Counted from the first letter of the stretch, positions 8,584 to 21,481 are shown. The stretch: 64,000 nucleotides of DNA from Billgrantia campisalis (GCF_022341425.1 NZ_JABFUC010000017.1:1-64000), one strand, 5' to 3'. Numbers and translations are program-made. Notes: a model not told the origin generated them from the sequence alone.

Positions 8584-8672
8584 ATGGTTTGCGTCGTGGT
8601 GCCCACGTAGAGGTCAGCCCGGCGGCTGGCCACCGATCAGGTGCAGTACGTCATACGACGCGGAGAGAGAGT

Positions 8673-10619
8673 ATGCAAAAAATGAACACCGACAACAGAC
8701 CACTGGATCTGATCTGCCTCGGCCGCGTCGCCGTCGATCTCTATTCGGAGCAGATCGGCAGCCACCTCGAGGATGTGGCCAGCTTCGCCAAGTACCTGGG
8801 CGGCAGCTCCGGCAACATGGCCTACGGCACCGCGCGGCTGGGGCTCAAGTCCGCCATGCTGTCGCGAGTCGGCAACGAGCAGATGGGACAGTTCGTGCGC
8901 GAGGAGTTGCAGCGGGCCGGGGTCGATACCTCGGCCCTGCAGACCGACCCGGAGCGTCATACTGGCCTAGTGCTGCTGGCGCTCAAGGATCGCGACAGCT
9001 TCCCGCTGCTCTTCTACCGGCGCGACTGCGCCGATATGGCCATCGATGCCGAGGCCATTGACCCGGCCTTCATTGGTCGTGCCCGGGCGCTGGCCATCAC
9101 CGGCACTCACCTCTCTACGGAGACCACGCGACGCGCCTGCCGCAAGGCGCTGGACGCGGCCGCCGAGCACGGCGTCAAGCGGGTGCTCGACATCGACTAC
9201 CGGCCGGTCCTCTGGGGCCTGACCACGCCTGGCGACGGCGAGACCCGCTTTATCGCCGATGAGACGGTTACCACCGATTTGCAGCAGTGGCTCGGTGACT
9301 TCGACCTGATCGTCGGCACCGAGGAGGAGTTCCATATAGCTGGTGGCAGCACCGATACCCTGGAGGCGCTGCGGGCGCTGCGCCGGGTCAGCACCGCCAC
9401 CCTGGTCTGCAAGCTCGGGCCCCTAGGGTGCGTGGTGATCGAAGGTGAGATTCCCGATCGGCTCGAGGACGGCATCCTGGTTCGCGGCGTCAAGATCGAG
9501 GTGCTCAATGTGCTGGGTGCCGGCGATGCCTTTATGAGCGGACTGTTGCGGGGATGGTTGCGAGGCGAAGCGTGGGCAACCAGCGCCGCCTACGCCAACG
9601 CCTGTGGCGCCCTGGTGGTCTCCCGCCACGGCTGTGCGCCGGCCATGCCCACCGAGGAGGAGCTATTCGACTATCTGGCGCGCCGCGATGAGGTGCCTCG
9701 CCCCGATAGGGACGAGCGCCTCAATCATCTGCATCGGGTCACCACCCGCACGCCGGTGTCGTGGCCCGAGGTGTGTGGCCTGGCCTTCGATCATCGCCGC
9801 CAGATCACCGATATGGCCCGCGAGGAGCATGCCGACCCCGAACGCCTGCCGACATTAAAGCGGCTGCTGGTGCGGGCCGCCGAGGAGGGCGCCCAGCGGT
9901 GTGAACTGGCCAGGCCGGCGATCCTGGTGGACGACGTGCTCGGCCAGGACGCCCTCAACGAGGCCAGCGGTCGCGGCTGGTGGATCGGTCGCCCGGTGGA
10001 ACTGCCGAGCTCACGCCCGCTGCGTTTCCAGCACGGCGACGATCTGGGCAGCCGGCTACGCCACTGGCCCGCCGAACACATCATCAAGTGCCTGGTGTTC
10101 TACCATCCCGACGACCACCTGACGCTGCGCCTGGAGCAGGAGGCGCGCCTGCGTCAGCTCTATCGCTCGGCCTGTGATAACGGCCTGGAGCTGCTGGTCG
10201 AGGTGATTCCACCGGCCGGCATGCCGGTGGACGACACGACCCTGCCGCGCAGCCTACAGCGCCTCTATAACCTGGGCATTCGTCCTGACTGGTGGAAGTT
10301 GCCGGCCATGTCCGAGGCGGCCTGGCAGGCGGTAGGGCGGATCATCGACGTCCAGGATCCGCATTGTCGTGGCGTCGTTCTGCTCGGCCTCGATGCGCCC
10401 ATGGATGAGCTGAAGCGAGGCTTTGGCCCCGCAGCCCGGCAGGGGCACTGCAAGGGCTTCACCGTGGGGCGCACCCTGTTCGCCGCAGCGAGCCGCGAGT
10501 GGCTCGCCGGGCGTATCGACGATGCCACCCTGGTCGGCCGCGTCGCCGACAACTATGCCGAACTGATCCAGGAGTGGCGGCGCCTTCGCCGCACCGCCCC
10601 CCAACTGGAGGAAGCCTGA
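8673..10619 (+). CDS. iolC: Bifunctional 5-dehydro-2-deoxygluconokinase / DUF2090 (probable aldolase)
   Basis: 648 residues from ATG 8673, preceded by CGGAGAGAGA. Residues 10-325 are a PfkB/ribokinase-fold sugar kinase: DLICLGRVAVDLYSEQIG near the start and the anion-hole signature GAGDAF at 282-287 with catalytic Asp285. Residues about 340-648 are a DUF2090 domain, a TIM-barrel related to LacD-type aldolases. The kinase phosphorylates 2-deoxy-5-keto-gluconate. The C-terminal domain probably cleaves the phosphate product to malonate semialdehyde and dihydroxyacetone phosphate, since no separate iolJ occurs here. The kinase assignment is firm and the aldolase role is family knowledge. Confidence 0.92.
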   Translation: MQKMNTDNRPLDLICLGRVAVDLYSEQIGSHLEDVASFAKYLGGSSGNMAYGTARLGLKSAMLSRVGNEQMGQFVREELQRAGVDTSALQTDPERHTGLVLLALKDRDSFPLLFYRRDCADMAIDAEAIDPAFIGRARALAITGTHLSTETTRRACRKALDAAAEHGVKRVLDIDYRPVLWGLTTPGDGETRFIADETVTTDLQQWLGDFDLIVGTEEEFHIAGGSTDTLEALRALRRVSTATLVCKLGPLGCVVIEGEIPDRLEDGILVRGVKIEVLNVLGAGDAFMSGLLRGWLRGEAWATSAAYANACGALVVSRHGCAPAMPTEEELFDYLARRDEVPRPDRDERLNHLHRVTTRTPVSWPEVCGLAFDHRRQITDMAREEHADPERLPTLKRLLVRAAEEGAQRCELARPAILVDDVLGQDALNEASGRGWWIGRPVELPSSRPLRFQHGDDLGSRLRHWPAEHIIKCLVFYHPDDHLTLRLEQEARLRQLYRSACDNGLELLVEVIPPAGMPVDDTTLPRSLQRLYNLGIRPDWWKLPAMSEAAWQAVGRIIDVQDPHCRGVVLLGLDAPMDELKRGFGPAARQGHCKGFTVGRTLFAAASREWLAGRIDDATLVGRVADNYAELIQEWRRLRRTAPQLEEA

Positions 10620-10620
10620 T

Positions 10621-12468
10621 ATGCGCTCCATCCGTTTGACCATGGCCCAAGCGCTGGTCAAGTACCTGGCCGCCCAGCGCATCGAGCATGAGGGGCGCGA
10701 GGTGCCACTCTTCGAGGGCGTCTTCGCCATCTTCGGCCACGGCAACGTGGCCGGCCTCGGCGAAGCGCTCTACCACGCCCAGGACGCCCTGCCGACCCTG
10801 CGCGCCCACAACGAGCAGACCATGGCCCATGCCGCCATCGCCTTCGCCAAGGCCAACGGTCGGCGACGACTGATGGCGGCCACCAGCTCCATCGGCCCGG
10901 GCGCCACCAATATGGTGACCGCCGCGGCCCTGGCCCATGCCAACCGCCTGCCGGTCCTGCTGCTGCCGGGGGACACCTTCGCCACCCGCGAGCCCGACCC
11001 GGTGCTGCAGCAGGTGGAGCACTTCGGTGATCCGACCGTGACGGTCAACGACTGTTTCCGGCCGGTGTCGCGCTACTTCGACCGCATTACCCGCCCTGAG
11101 CAGCTGCTGACCAGTCTGCCCCAGGCCATCGCCACCCTGCTCGATCCTGAGCACTGCGGTCCGGCGACCCTGGCGCTGCCCCAGGACGTGCAGACCTTCG
11201 CCTATGATTATCCCGAGACTTTTTTTGTCCCTCGGGTGCACCGCATCCGCCGACCCCAGCCGGATCCCCGCGAGCTGGAAGCGGCGATTGCCGCACTCAC
11301 GCAGGCCGACCGCCCGCTGATCATCGCCGGAGGCGGCGTTCACTATGCCGGGGCCTGCGAGCGCCTCGCCGCTTTCGCCAAGGCCCATGGTGTGCCGGTG
11401 GCCGAGACCCAGGCTGGCAAGGGGGCGCTGGCCGATTCTCATCCCTGCGCTGCCGGCGCCATCGGCGTCACCGGCAGCGAGGCTGCCAACCGGCTTGCCG
11501 AGCAGGCGGATGTGATCCTCGCTGTGGGCACCCGCCTGCAGGATTTCACCACCGGCTCCCGGGCGCTCTTCGAGCGCGACGACCTGACCCTGGTGGCGCT
11601 TAACGTGGGGCGCTTCGACAGTCACAAGCACCATGCCCTGCCATTGATCGGCGACGCCCTGGATGGACTCGAGGCGCTTGAGGCTGGCCTGGCCGAGTGG
11701 CGGGCCTCTGACGCCTGGCGAGAGCGGGTTGGCGGGCTGAAGCGGGAATGGGCCGAGGTGGTGGCCAGGGTCACCGCCGACGAGGGGCGTGACCTGCCCA
11801 CCGATGCTCAGGTGATCGGTGCGGTCAATCGTCAGGCCGACGCGGATGGCACCGTGGTCTGCGCCGCGGGCGGGCTACCCGGGGAACTGCACAAGCTGTG
11901 GCAGTGCTCGGGCCCGGGCAGCTACCACGTCGAGTACGGTTTCTCCTGCATGGGCTACGAGATCGCCGGTGGCCTGGGGGTCAAGATGGCGCGTCCCGAG
12001 CGGGAGGTGTACGTGATGGTGGGAGATGGCTCCTACCTGATGCACAACTCCGAGCTCGCCACCTCGGTGATGCTGGGCCACAAGCTGGTCGTGGTGGTGC
12101 TCGACAACCGCGGTTTCGGTTGCATCAATCGCCTGCAGCAGGCCACCGGCGGCGCCGGTTTCAACAACCTGTTGGAGGACTGCCGCACGGTGCCCGACGG
12201 GGCTCCCAAGATGGATTTCGCCGCTCATGCCCGCTCCCTGGGCTGCCAGGCGGAGAGCGTAAGCGGCATCGCTGAACTGGAGCGGGCGCTGGTGCGCGCT
12301 CGCCAGGCCAGCGGCACCTACGTCATCGCCCTGGACACCGACCCGCTGCTCAGTACCGCCGAGGGCGGTGCCTGGTGGGAAGTGGCGGTGCCCGAAGTCT
12401 CCGAGCGCGAGCAGGTCAACGAGGCCTATCGCGGTTACCGCGAGGCCAAACGGCGCCAGCATCGCTGA
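10621..12468 (+). CDS. iolD: 3D-(3,5/4)-trihydroxycyclohexane-1,2-dione hydrolase
   Basis: 615 residues, thiamine-diphosphate enzyme. It opens the inositol-derived ring to 5-deoxy-glucuronate. The N-terminal pyrimidine-binding domain has the activating glutamate at about residue 65 (RAHNEQTMAHAA). The C-terminal PP domain has YVMVGDGSYLMHNSEL near 463-478, the GDG...N magnesium-ThDP motif. It starts one base after the iolC stop, so the two are co-translated. Full length and canonical. Confidence 0.95.
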   Translation: MRSIRLTMAQALVKYLAAQRIEHEGREVPLFEGVFAIFGHGNVAGLGEALYHAQDALPTLRAHNEQTMAHAAIAFAKANGRRRLMAATSSIGPGATNMVTAAALAHANRLPVLLLPGDTFATREPDPVLQQVEHFGDPTVTVNDCFRPVSRYFDRITRPEQLLTSLPQAIATLLDPEHCGPATLALPQDVQTFAYDYPETFFVPRVHRIRRPQPDPRELEAAIAALTQADRPLIIAGGGVHYAGACERLAAFAKAHGVPVAETQAGKGALADSHPCAAGAIGVTGSEAANRLAEQADVILAVGTRLQDFTTGSRALFERDDLTLVALNVGRFDSHKHHALPLIGDALDGLEALEAGLAEWRASDAWRERVGGLKREWAEVVARVTADEGRDLPTDAQVIGAVNRQADADGTVVCAAGGLPGELHKLWQCSGPGSYHVEYGFSCMGYEIAGGLGVKMARPEREVYVMVGDGSYLMHNSELATSVMLGHKLVVVVLDNRGFGCINRLQQATGGAGFNNLLEDCRTVPDGAPKMDFAAHARSLGCQAESVSGIAELERALVRARQASGTYVIALDTDPLLSTAEGGAWWEVAVPEVSEREQVNEAYRGYREAKRRQHR

Positions 12469-12471
12469 ACC

Positions 12472-12488
12472 CGTTACGCCGCGTAACG
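12472..12488. repeat. Perfect palindrome between iolD and iolE
   Basis: CGTTACGC-C-GCGTAACG lies 4 bp after the iolD stop in an 82-bp gap. It is not followed by Ts. It could be an mRNA 3'-end stabilising hairpin or an operator; the function is unassigned. Confidence 0.5.
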
Positions 12489-12550
12489 ATTCATCCGTTT
12501 ACTCATGACAAGGGACGGGCCGGGTGGCCTGCCCCTTAAAGGAGCACGTC

Positions 12551-13453
12551 ATGTCTACCGTACGCCTGGGGATCAATCCCCTGACCTGGACCAACGACGA
12601 CCTGCCAAGCCTGGGCGCCGATACGCCTCTGGAAGTGTGTCTCGAGGAGGGGCTCAAGGCCGGCTTTTCCGGCTTCGAGCTGGGCAACAAGTTTCCACGC
12701 ACCCCGGAGGCTCTCTCGGCCGTGCTTGGTCGTTACGGCCTGGCGCTGGTCTCCGGCTGGTACTCCGCCCGGCTGCTGGAGCGCACGCCCGAGGAGGAGA
12801 TCGCCGCCGTACAGGACCATCTCAACTTGCTCAAGGCCTGTGGCGCCAAGGTGATGGTGTTCTGCGAGGTGAGCCGCTGCATCCACGGTAATCAGGCGGT
12901 GCCGCTTTCACGGCGCCCCCACCTCAGCGATGCCGACTGGCAGCGCCTCACCGAGGGGCTCAGCGTGGTGGGCGACTACCTCAAGGAGCAGGGGGTGCAG
13001 CTGGCCTATCACCACCACCTTGGCACCGTGGTGGAGAGCCAGGCGGACGTGGAGCGGATGCTTGACGGTACCCGCGATTCCGTTGGCTTGCTGCTCGACT
13101 TCGGCCATCTGAGCGGTGCCGGCGGAGACCCCCTGGCGGTGGCCCAGCGCTACGCCTCGCGGATCAACCATGTGCACTGCAAGGATGTGCGTTTCGGGGT
13201 GCTGGACGAGCTGCGCAATCGTGACAAGAGCTTCCTGGACGGGGTGCTCGATGGCCTCTTTACCGTGCCGGGCGATGGTGACGTGGAGTTCTTGCCGGCC
13301 CTGACTCACCTGCGCGAGGTGGGTTACCAGGGCTGGCTGGTGGTCGAGGCCGAGCAGGACCCCGAGGTGGCCCATCCGCTCACCTATGCGCGCCTGGGGT
13401 ATCGCAATTTACGTTCCTTGGCCGAACAGGCGGGTTTCCAGGTAGCCGACTGA
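12551..13453 (+). CDS. iolE: Myo-inosose-2 dehydratase
   Basis: 300 residues from the ATG at 12551, which has AAAGGAG 6 bp upstream; an upstream in-frame start would add nine residues absent from the family. It dehydrates 2-keto-myo-inositol to the diketone substrate of IolD. TIM-barrel metal-site segments are visible: LAYHHHLGTVVES, LLDFGHLSGAG, NHVHCKDVR and LVVEAEQDP. The start LGINPLTWTNDDLPSLG is typical of IolE. It sits between iolD and iolA. Confidence 0.94.
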   Translation: MSTVRLGINPLTWTNDDLPSLGADTPLEVCLEEGLKAGFSGFELGNKFPRTPEALSAVLGRYGLALVSGWYSARLLERTPEEEIAAVQDHLNLLKACGAKVMVFCEVSRCIHGNQAVPLSRRPHLSDADWQRLTEGLSVVGDYLKEQGVQLAYHHHLGTVVESQADVERMLDGTRDSVGLLLDFGHLSGAGGDPLAVAQRYASRINHVHCKDVRFGVLDELRNRDKSFLDGVLDGLFTVPGDGDVEFLPALTHLREVGYQGWLVVEAEQDPEVAHPLTYARLGYRNLRSLAEQAGFQVAD

Positions 13454-13496
13454 TACGGCCAATCGCGCACAACGGATTTACAGAGAGAAGACGTCC

Positions 13497-14999
<1,503 letters not shown>

Positions 15000-15078
15000 T
15001 CTCCCTCTCTAATGGCAGCTTTGCCAGGGCGCCGGTCTCCAGGGCCGGCGCGACTGGATAGGTAAAAGGACTCATAGG

Positions 15079-16203
15079 ATGCAGACGCTCAATATTGGCT
15101 TGATCGGCACCGGCTTCATGGGCAAGGCCCATGCCATCGCCCTCAAGGCCGCCCCCACCGTTTTCAATCTGCCTGCGATGCCGGTCTGCGATCTGCTCGC
15201 CGAGGTTGATGACGAGCTGGCCGCGCGCAAGGCCCGGGAGCTTGGCTTTGCACGTGCCACCGGAGATTGGAAGGCGCTGGTCAAGGATCCCGAGGTAGAC
15301 GTTGTAGATATCTGTGCCCCCAACTTTCTGCATAAGGAAATGGCCCTGGCCGCCATCGCTGCGGGCAAGCACGTCTACGCGGAGAAGCCGCTCGCCCTCA
15401 CCGCTGCCGATGCGCTCGAGATGGTGGAGGCAGCCGAAAGGGAGGGGGTGAAGACCTTGGTGGGCTTCAACTATATCCGTAACTCGGCCACTCAGTTGGC
15501 CAGGGAGATCGTACAGAGTGGCGAGATTGGTGAGTTGATCCACTTTCGCGGTCGTCATAACGAAGACTACATGACTGACCCCGCCAAGCCGCTGGATTGG
15601 CATACCCAGCGGGCCACCGCCGGAGCCGGGGCCTTGGGTGATGTGGGATCCCATATTCTGAACATGGCCGAATATCTGACCGGCCAGCGCATCAGCGAGG
15701 TGTTCGGCCAATTGCAGACGGTGATTCCGCGCCGACCGCTGCCTGACGGCAGCGGCGGACTGGGCGAGGTCGAAAACGACGATCAGGCGCAAGCGTTGCT
15801 GCGCTTCGACGGTGGCCTGATCGGCAATATCGAAACCTCCCGGGTGGCCACCGGGCGCAAGATGGGGCTGGCCTACACCATTACCGGCACCAAGGGTGCG
15901 ATCATATTCGACCAGGAGCGCATGAGCGAACTGCAGCTCTACAAGCATGAAGGGCCTGAGGGGCGCCGCGGCTTCAGCACCCTGTTGGTCGGCCCGGAGC
16001 ATCCCGATTACGCCTCCTTCAGCGCCGCCCCCGGCCATGGCCTTGGCTACAACGACCAGAAGATCATCGAGATCCGCGATCTGGTGGAGGGCATTGTGGG
16101 TGACAAGCCACTCTATCCGGATTTCCGTGAGGCGCTCAGAGTCAACCTAATGATTGACGCCGTTGAGCGTTCCCACGCTGAAGGTGCCTGGGTCGGGGTG
16201 TGA
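15079..16203 (+). CDS. Gfo/Idh/MocA-family oxidoreductase
   Basis: 374 residues. NAD-binding GTGFMGKAH lies at residues 10-18, the EKP motif at 102-104, and GDVGSH with the family histidine at about 192. It is the last gene of the inositol operon, 79 bp after iolA. It is about 40 residues longer than IolG and distinct from it. It may be a dehydrogenase for another inositol isomer (scyllo- or chiro-inositol) or a derivative. Its 3' end is only 12 bp from the convergent aspartate kinase gene. Family is certain; the substrate is not. Confidence 0.85.
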   Translation: MQTLNIGLIGTGFMGKAHAIALKAAPTVFNLPAMPVCDLLAEVDDELAARKARELGFARATGDWKALVKDPEVDVVDICAPNFLHKEMALAAIAAGKHVYAEKPLALTAADALEMVEAAEREGVKTLVGFNYIRNSATQLAREIVQSGEIGELIHFRGRHNEDYMTDPAKPLDWHTQRATAGAGALGDVGSHILNMAEYLTGQRISEVFGQLQTVIPRRPLPDGSGGLGEVENDDQAQALLRFDGGLIGNIETSRVATGRKMGLAYTITGTKGAIIFDQERMSELQLYKHEGPEGRRGFSTLLVGPEHPDYASFSAAPGHGLGYNDQKIIEIRDLVEGIVGDKPLYPDFREALRVNLMIDAVERSHAEGAWVGV

Positions 16204-16215
16204 GCGTGTGTCGCT

Positions 16216-17511
<1,296 letters not shown>

Positions 17512-17633
17512 GGAAGGGTCCCTTGCTGGATCGCTATGCCCCTACCTTGCGGGAAAATGCCGGGTGGGGGAAGCTTCGGCCATCATGACGGTCTGAGCCT
17601 GGCCCGAGGCTGTAATCGTATGGCGCAGAAACG

Positions 17634-17657
17634 AAAAAAGCACCCGCAGGTGCTTTT
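17634..17657 (-). terminator. Terminator after nspC (potentially bidirectional)
   Basis: The stem AAAAGCACC / GGTGCTTTT has a CGCA loop. On the minus strand it ends in a run of six Ts, 17 bp past the nspC stop. Confidence 0.82.
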
Positions 17658-17674
17658 CTCGTCGGCCGCGGCGG

Positions 17675-18853
<1,179 letters not shown>

Positions 18854-18856
18854 GGC

Positions 18857-20056
18857 TCAGGCCAGCGGGTCGTGGTCGGGGTCGAGCTCGACCACCTGCC
18901 AGGGCAGGCCCATCTCGCCGATGCGCGCCATGAAGGGGTCGGGGTCGAGCTGCTCGACGTTGAACACGCCCTTGCCCTTCCAGATGCCCTGGAGCATCAG
19001 CATGGCGCCGGTCACCGCCGGCACGCCGGTGGTGTAGGAGATCGCCTGGGACTTGACCTCCGCGTAGCACGCTTCGTGGTCGCAGATGTTGTAGATATGC
19101 ACTTTGCGCCGCTTACCGTCCTTGATGCCGTCGGCAATGATGCCGATGTTGGTCTTGCCCTTGGTGCGCGGGCCCAGGGAGGCCGGATCCGGCAGTACCG
19201 CCTTGAGGAACTCCAGCGGGGCGATCTCGGCACCGCCCACCTTGATCGGCTCGATGCGGGTCATGCCGACGTTCTCGAGCACCTTGAGGTGGGTGATGTA
19301 CTTATCGGAGAAGGTCATCCAGAAGCGGATGCGCTCCAGCCCCTTGATGTTTCGGCACAGGGACTCGAGCTCCTCGTGGTAGAGGAGGTAGATGTCCTTC
19401 TCGCCGATGCCGTCGAACTCGAACTTGCGCTTCACCGCCAGCGGGTCGGTCTCCTTCCACTCGCCCTTCTCCCAGTAGCGACCCTTCGCGGTGATCTCGC
19501 GAATGTTGATCTCCGGGTTGAAGTTGGTGGCAAACGGGTAGCCGTGATCGCCGCCGTTGGCATCCAGGATGTCGATGCGGTGAATTTCGTCGAACAGGTT
19601 CTTCTGGGCGTAGGCGCAGTAGATATTGGTCATGCCCGGGTCGAAGCCGCAGCCCAGGGTGGCCATGTTGCCCGCCTTGGCGTAGCGCTCCTGGAAGGCC
19701 CACTGCTCCTTGTACTCGAACTTGGCCTCGTCCGGATGCTCGTAGTTGGCGGTGTCCAGATAGGGCACGCCGGTACGCAGACAGGCCTCCATGATGGTCA
19801 GGTCCTGATAGGGCAGGGCCACGTGGATCAGCACGTCCGGCTGAAACGACTCGATCAGCGCGACCAGCGCCTCGACGTCATCGGCATCCACCTGGGCGGT
19901 CTGGATCGGGCGATCCAGCTGGTCGGCGATGGCCCGGCACTTTGCCTCGTTGCGGCTGGCCAGCAGGATATCGCTGAAGACCTCGGGGTGCTGGGCGCAC
20001 TTGTGGGTGACGACACCGCCGACGCCGCCGGCGCCGATAATCAAGACTTTGCTCAT
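18857..20056 (-). CDS. Carboxynorspermidine synthase (saccharopine dehydrogenase-like)
   Basis: 399 residues. It condenses aspartate semialdehyde with diaminopropane or putrescine and reduces the Schiff base with NADPH. The N-terminal Rossmann motif LIIGAGGVGGVV is at residues 5-16; TLGCGFDPGMTNIYCAYA and DANGGDHGYPFATNFNPE are typical of the CANSDH (Lys1-like) family. It is the first gene of the two-gene polyamine operon. Homologous saccharopine dehydrogenases act in lysine metabolism, but the adjacent nspC decides the role. Confidence 0.92.
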   Translation of the reverse strand: MSKVLIIGAGGVGGVVTHKCAQHPEVFSDILLASRNEAKCRAIADQLDRPIQTAQVDADDVEALVALIESFQPDVLIHVALPYQDLTIMEACLRTGVPYLDTANYEHPDEAKFEYKEQWAFQERYAKAGNMATLGCGFDPGMTNIYCAYAQKNLFDEIHRIDILDANGGDHGYPFATNFNPEINIREITAKGRYWEKGEWKETDPLAVKRKFEFDGIGEKDIYLLYHEELESLCRNIKGLERIRFWMTFSDKYITHLKVLENVGMTRIEPIKVGGAEIAPLEFLKAVLPDPASLGPRTKGKTNIGIIADGIKDGKRRKVHIYNICDHEACYAEVKSQAISYTTGVPAVTGAMLMLQGIWKGKGVFNVEQLDPDPFMARIGEMGLPWQVVELDPDHDPLA

Positions 20057-20280
20057 GGGTTCGAATCCAGATCGGGAAAGTTCAACAGTGGTAGGGTCTT
20101 ATCGGTAGTGGGCCGCCACAGCGCACCCCGACCCGATGCCACCCCGGTCTTGGCCTCGTCCGGCTTCCCCAGCGGGGGTAGACGAGTGGGCGCTGATAAT
20201 GGCGCCCCCTGAGGCTGGTATCAAGTGGTTTTCGCGTCAAGTGTTAGACTAAAGTGAAGATGCCGAGAGGAGGGCGGAAA

Positions 20281-20529
20281 GTGCTTCAGCATGAAAAGAC
20301 CATCATGGCCTTCGATGAGCTGGGTCGAGAGTACATCATCGACATGTTCGTCAGCCCCAGGGACATCAGTGAGCTGCAGCATGCGGGGCCAGCGGGCGAG
20401 GAGCCGGCGTCCTTCAAGACTCGCGAAGGCCACAGGGTGACCCACCTGGGCGGCGGCGAGTTCTCGGTGCTGGTGCCGGGCGCGGACGATGCGGTGATCG
20501 TTCGCACCGACGACTCCGAGTTCGTCTGA
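20281..20529 (+). CDS. Small hypothetical protein
   Basis: 82 residues from the GTG at 20281, chosen because AGGAGG ends 7 bp upstream; an in-frame GTG at 20254 lacks such a site. It is an acidic protein, MLQHEKTIMAFDELG with a C-terminus VIVRTDDSEFV. I do not recognise a domain; there is no signal peptide or membrane segment. It stands alone between the polyamine operon (divergent) and the toxin-antitoxin pair (convergent). It has the size of small DUF proteins common in Halomonas, and its role is unknown. Confidence 0.6.
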   Translation: MLQHEKTIMAFDELGREYIIDMFVSPRDISELQHAGPAGEEPASFKTREGHRVTHLGGGEFSVLVPGADDAVIVRTDDSEFV

Positions 20530-20648
20530 GTCGCCGTACCGGGTGCCGCCTTCCGGTGAGGGGCTCAAGCACTCGAGGTTCAGGGTCCTCGTCCAATTGT
20601 GGGATTGCCCTGCATCTAGCTGCGGTGCCTGCCCGAGAAACCGTCGGC

Positions 20649-20996
20649 TCAGTCGTCGTCGAGGGAAAGCTGCCGCACATGGATGCCCATGGCGGTGGCC
20701 AGCTTCTTCAGCGTGCTGTGGCGAAGGTTGGCGCCGGGGCGCTCCCACTGGGCGACCTGGGCCTGAGAGACCTCCAGCCGGCCCGCAAGCTCGGCCTGAG
20801 TCATGGCCAGGTGCTCGCGCCAGCAGCGAACCAGCGGAACCTCGTCGGCCAGGTGGCGGCGGACGATCTCGTGGGGCAGCGTCAGGGCATCGGCCTCGCC
20901 GGCCCGCTCCACCAGATCGGTGAACTGCTCCAGGGGCACAACGGCGAAGCGGCGGCCCGCTTCCTCGCTGATACGGTAATCAATAGGTGCGCTCAT
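20649..20996 (-). CDS. XRE-family antitoxin
   Basis: 115 residues. Residues about 60-110 are a Cro/CI helix-turn-helix (MTQAELAGRLEVSQAQVAQW). The N-terminal ~50 residues resemble antitoxin neutralisation regions. Its start overlaps the end of the RelE-type toxin gene by 17 bp, with the toxin first, the HigBA-like order. It would neutralise the toxin and repress the pair, probably through the repeats at 21245-21262. Confidence 0.83.
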   Translation of the reverse strand: MSAPIDYRISEEAGRRFAVVPLEQFTDLVERAGEADALTLPHEIVRRHLADEVPLVRCWREHLAMTQAELAGRLEVSQAQVAQWERPGANLRHSTLKKLATAMGIHVRQLSLDDD

Positions 20997-21246
20997 CGCG
21001 TTTCTTCACCTCTTCGATAGACACCACGCGCAGCCCGGTTTCTACGTCGAACAGCACGCGGTAACGACCCACACGGAGCCGGTAGTGGTGCTGGTGGCGC
21101 TTCAGCGGCTTGATGTCCTTGGTCGTGACGCAACCAGGCCAGTCCTCCAACTCGCCCACGCTGGCAATGATCCGGCTGCGGTCGGGCTTGGGTATCTTGC
21201 TGGCCTGCTTGGTGGCTTTCAGCGTCCACTGCACTTGATAGGTCAT
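20980..21246 (-). CDS. RelE/ParE-family toxin
   Basis: 88 residues, RelE-fold. YRLRVGRYRVLFDVETG and the C-terminal IEEVKKRDERTY are typical of RelE-type ribosome-dependent mRNA endonucleases, with basic residues for RNA contact. It is co-transcribed with the XRE antitoxin gene. No Shine-Dalgarno sequence precedes the ATG; a repeat directly abuts the start. It lies in an accessory patch beside an integrase relic and ssrA, so it is likely a remnant of a mobile element. Confidence 0.85.
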   Translation of the reverse strand: MTYQVQWTLKATKQASKIPKPDRSRIIASVGELEDWPGCVTTKDIKPLKRHQHHYRLRVGRYRVLFDVETGLRVVSIEEVKKRDERTY

Positions 21247-21262
21247 AAGTTTCTATAAGTTT
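21245..21262. repeat. Direct repeat at the toxin start, candidate operator
   Basis: ATAAGTTT occurs twice with a 10-bp period (21245-21252 and 21255-21262), one helical turn apart, and touches the toxin ATG. TTGCCG-17-TAAACT upstream on the minus strand is a possible promoter, which would leave a leader of only a few bases. Confidence 0.5.
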
Positions 21263-21291
21263 AAGGGCGCGGGCGAGGATCGGCAAGGGCG

Positions 21292-21402
21292 TCATTGAGG
21301 GGCGATGCGAATCGGCACCGCGTTGTCTGCACGGAATACCCTGTCCCTGGGGTTGGCCGTCTTCACGGTGGTGGCTGTCAGCTTGTTGGTCTGGCGGCTC
21401 AT
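21292..21402 (-). pseudogene. Tyrosine-recombinase (integrase) N-terminal relic
   Basis: A 36-codon reading frame starts MSRQTNKLTATTVKTANPRD, resembling the arm-binding (DUF4102) start of prophage and island integrases (typically K-T-N-x-L-T-A-T-x-V-K-N-A-K-P). It stops after RIAPQ, where the family continues for some 350 residues. It lies 152 bp from the 3' end of ssrA, the common integration site of such enzymes. Too short to function. The assignment rests on about 17 residues plus location. Confidence 0.55.
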
Positions 21403-21481
21403 GGGAGGCGCCTCGGGCTGGTGATAGCCGGATGCCCCCTTGAGTGGGGGTATATCAAGGAATGCCATGGAACGTCCAGAC

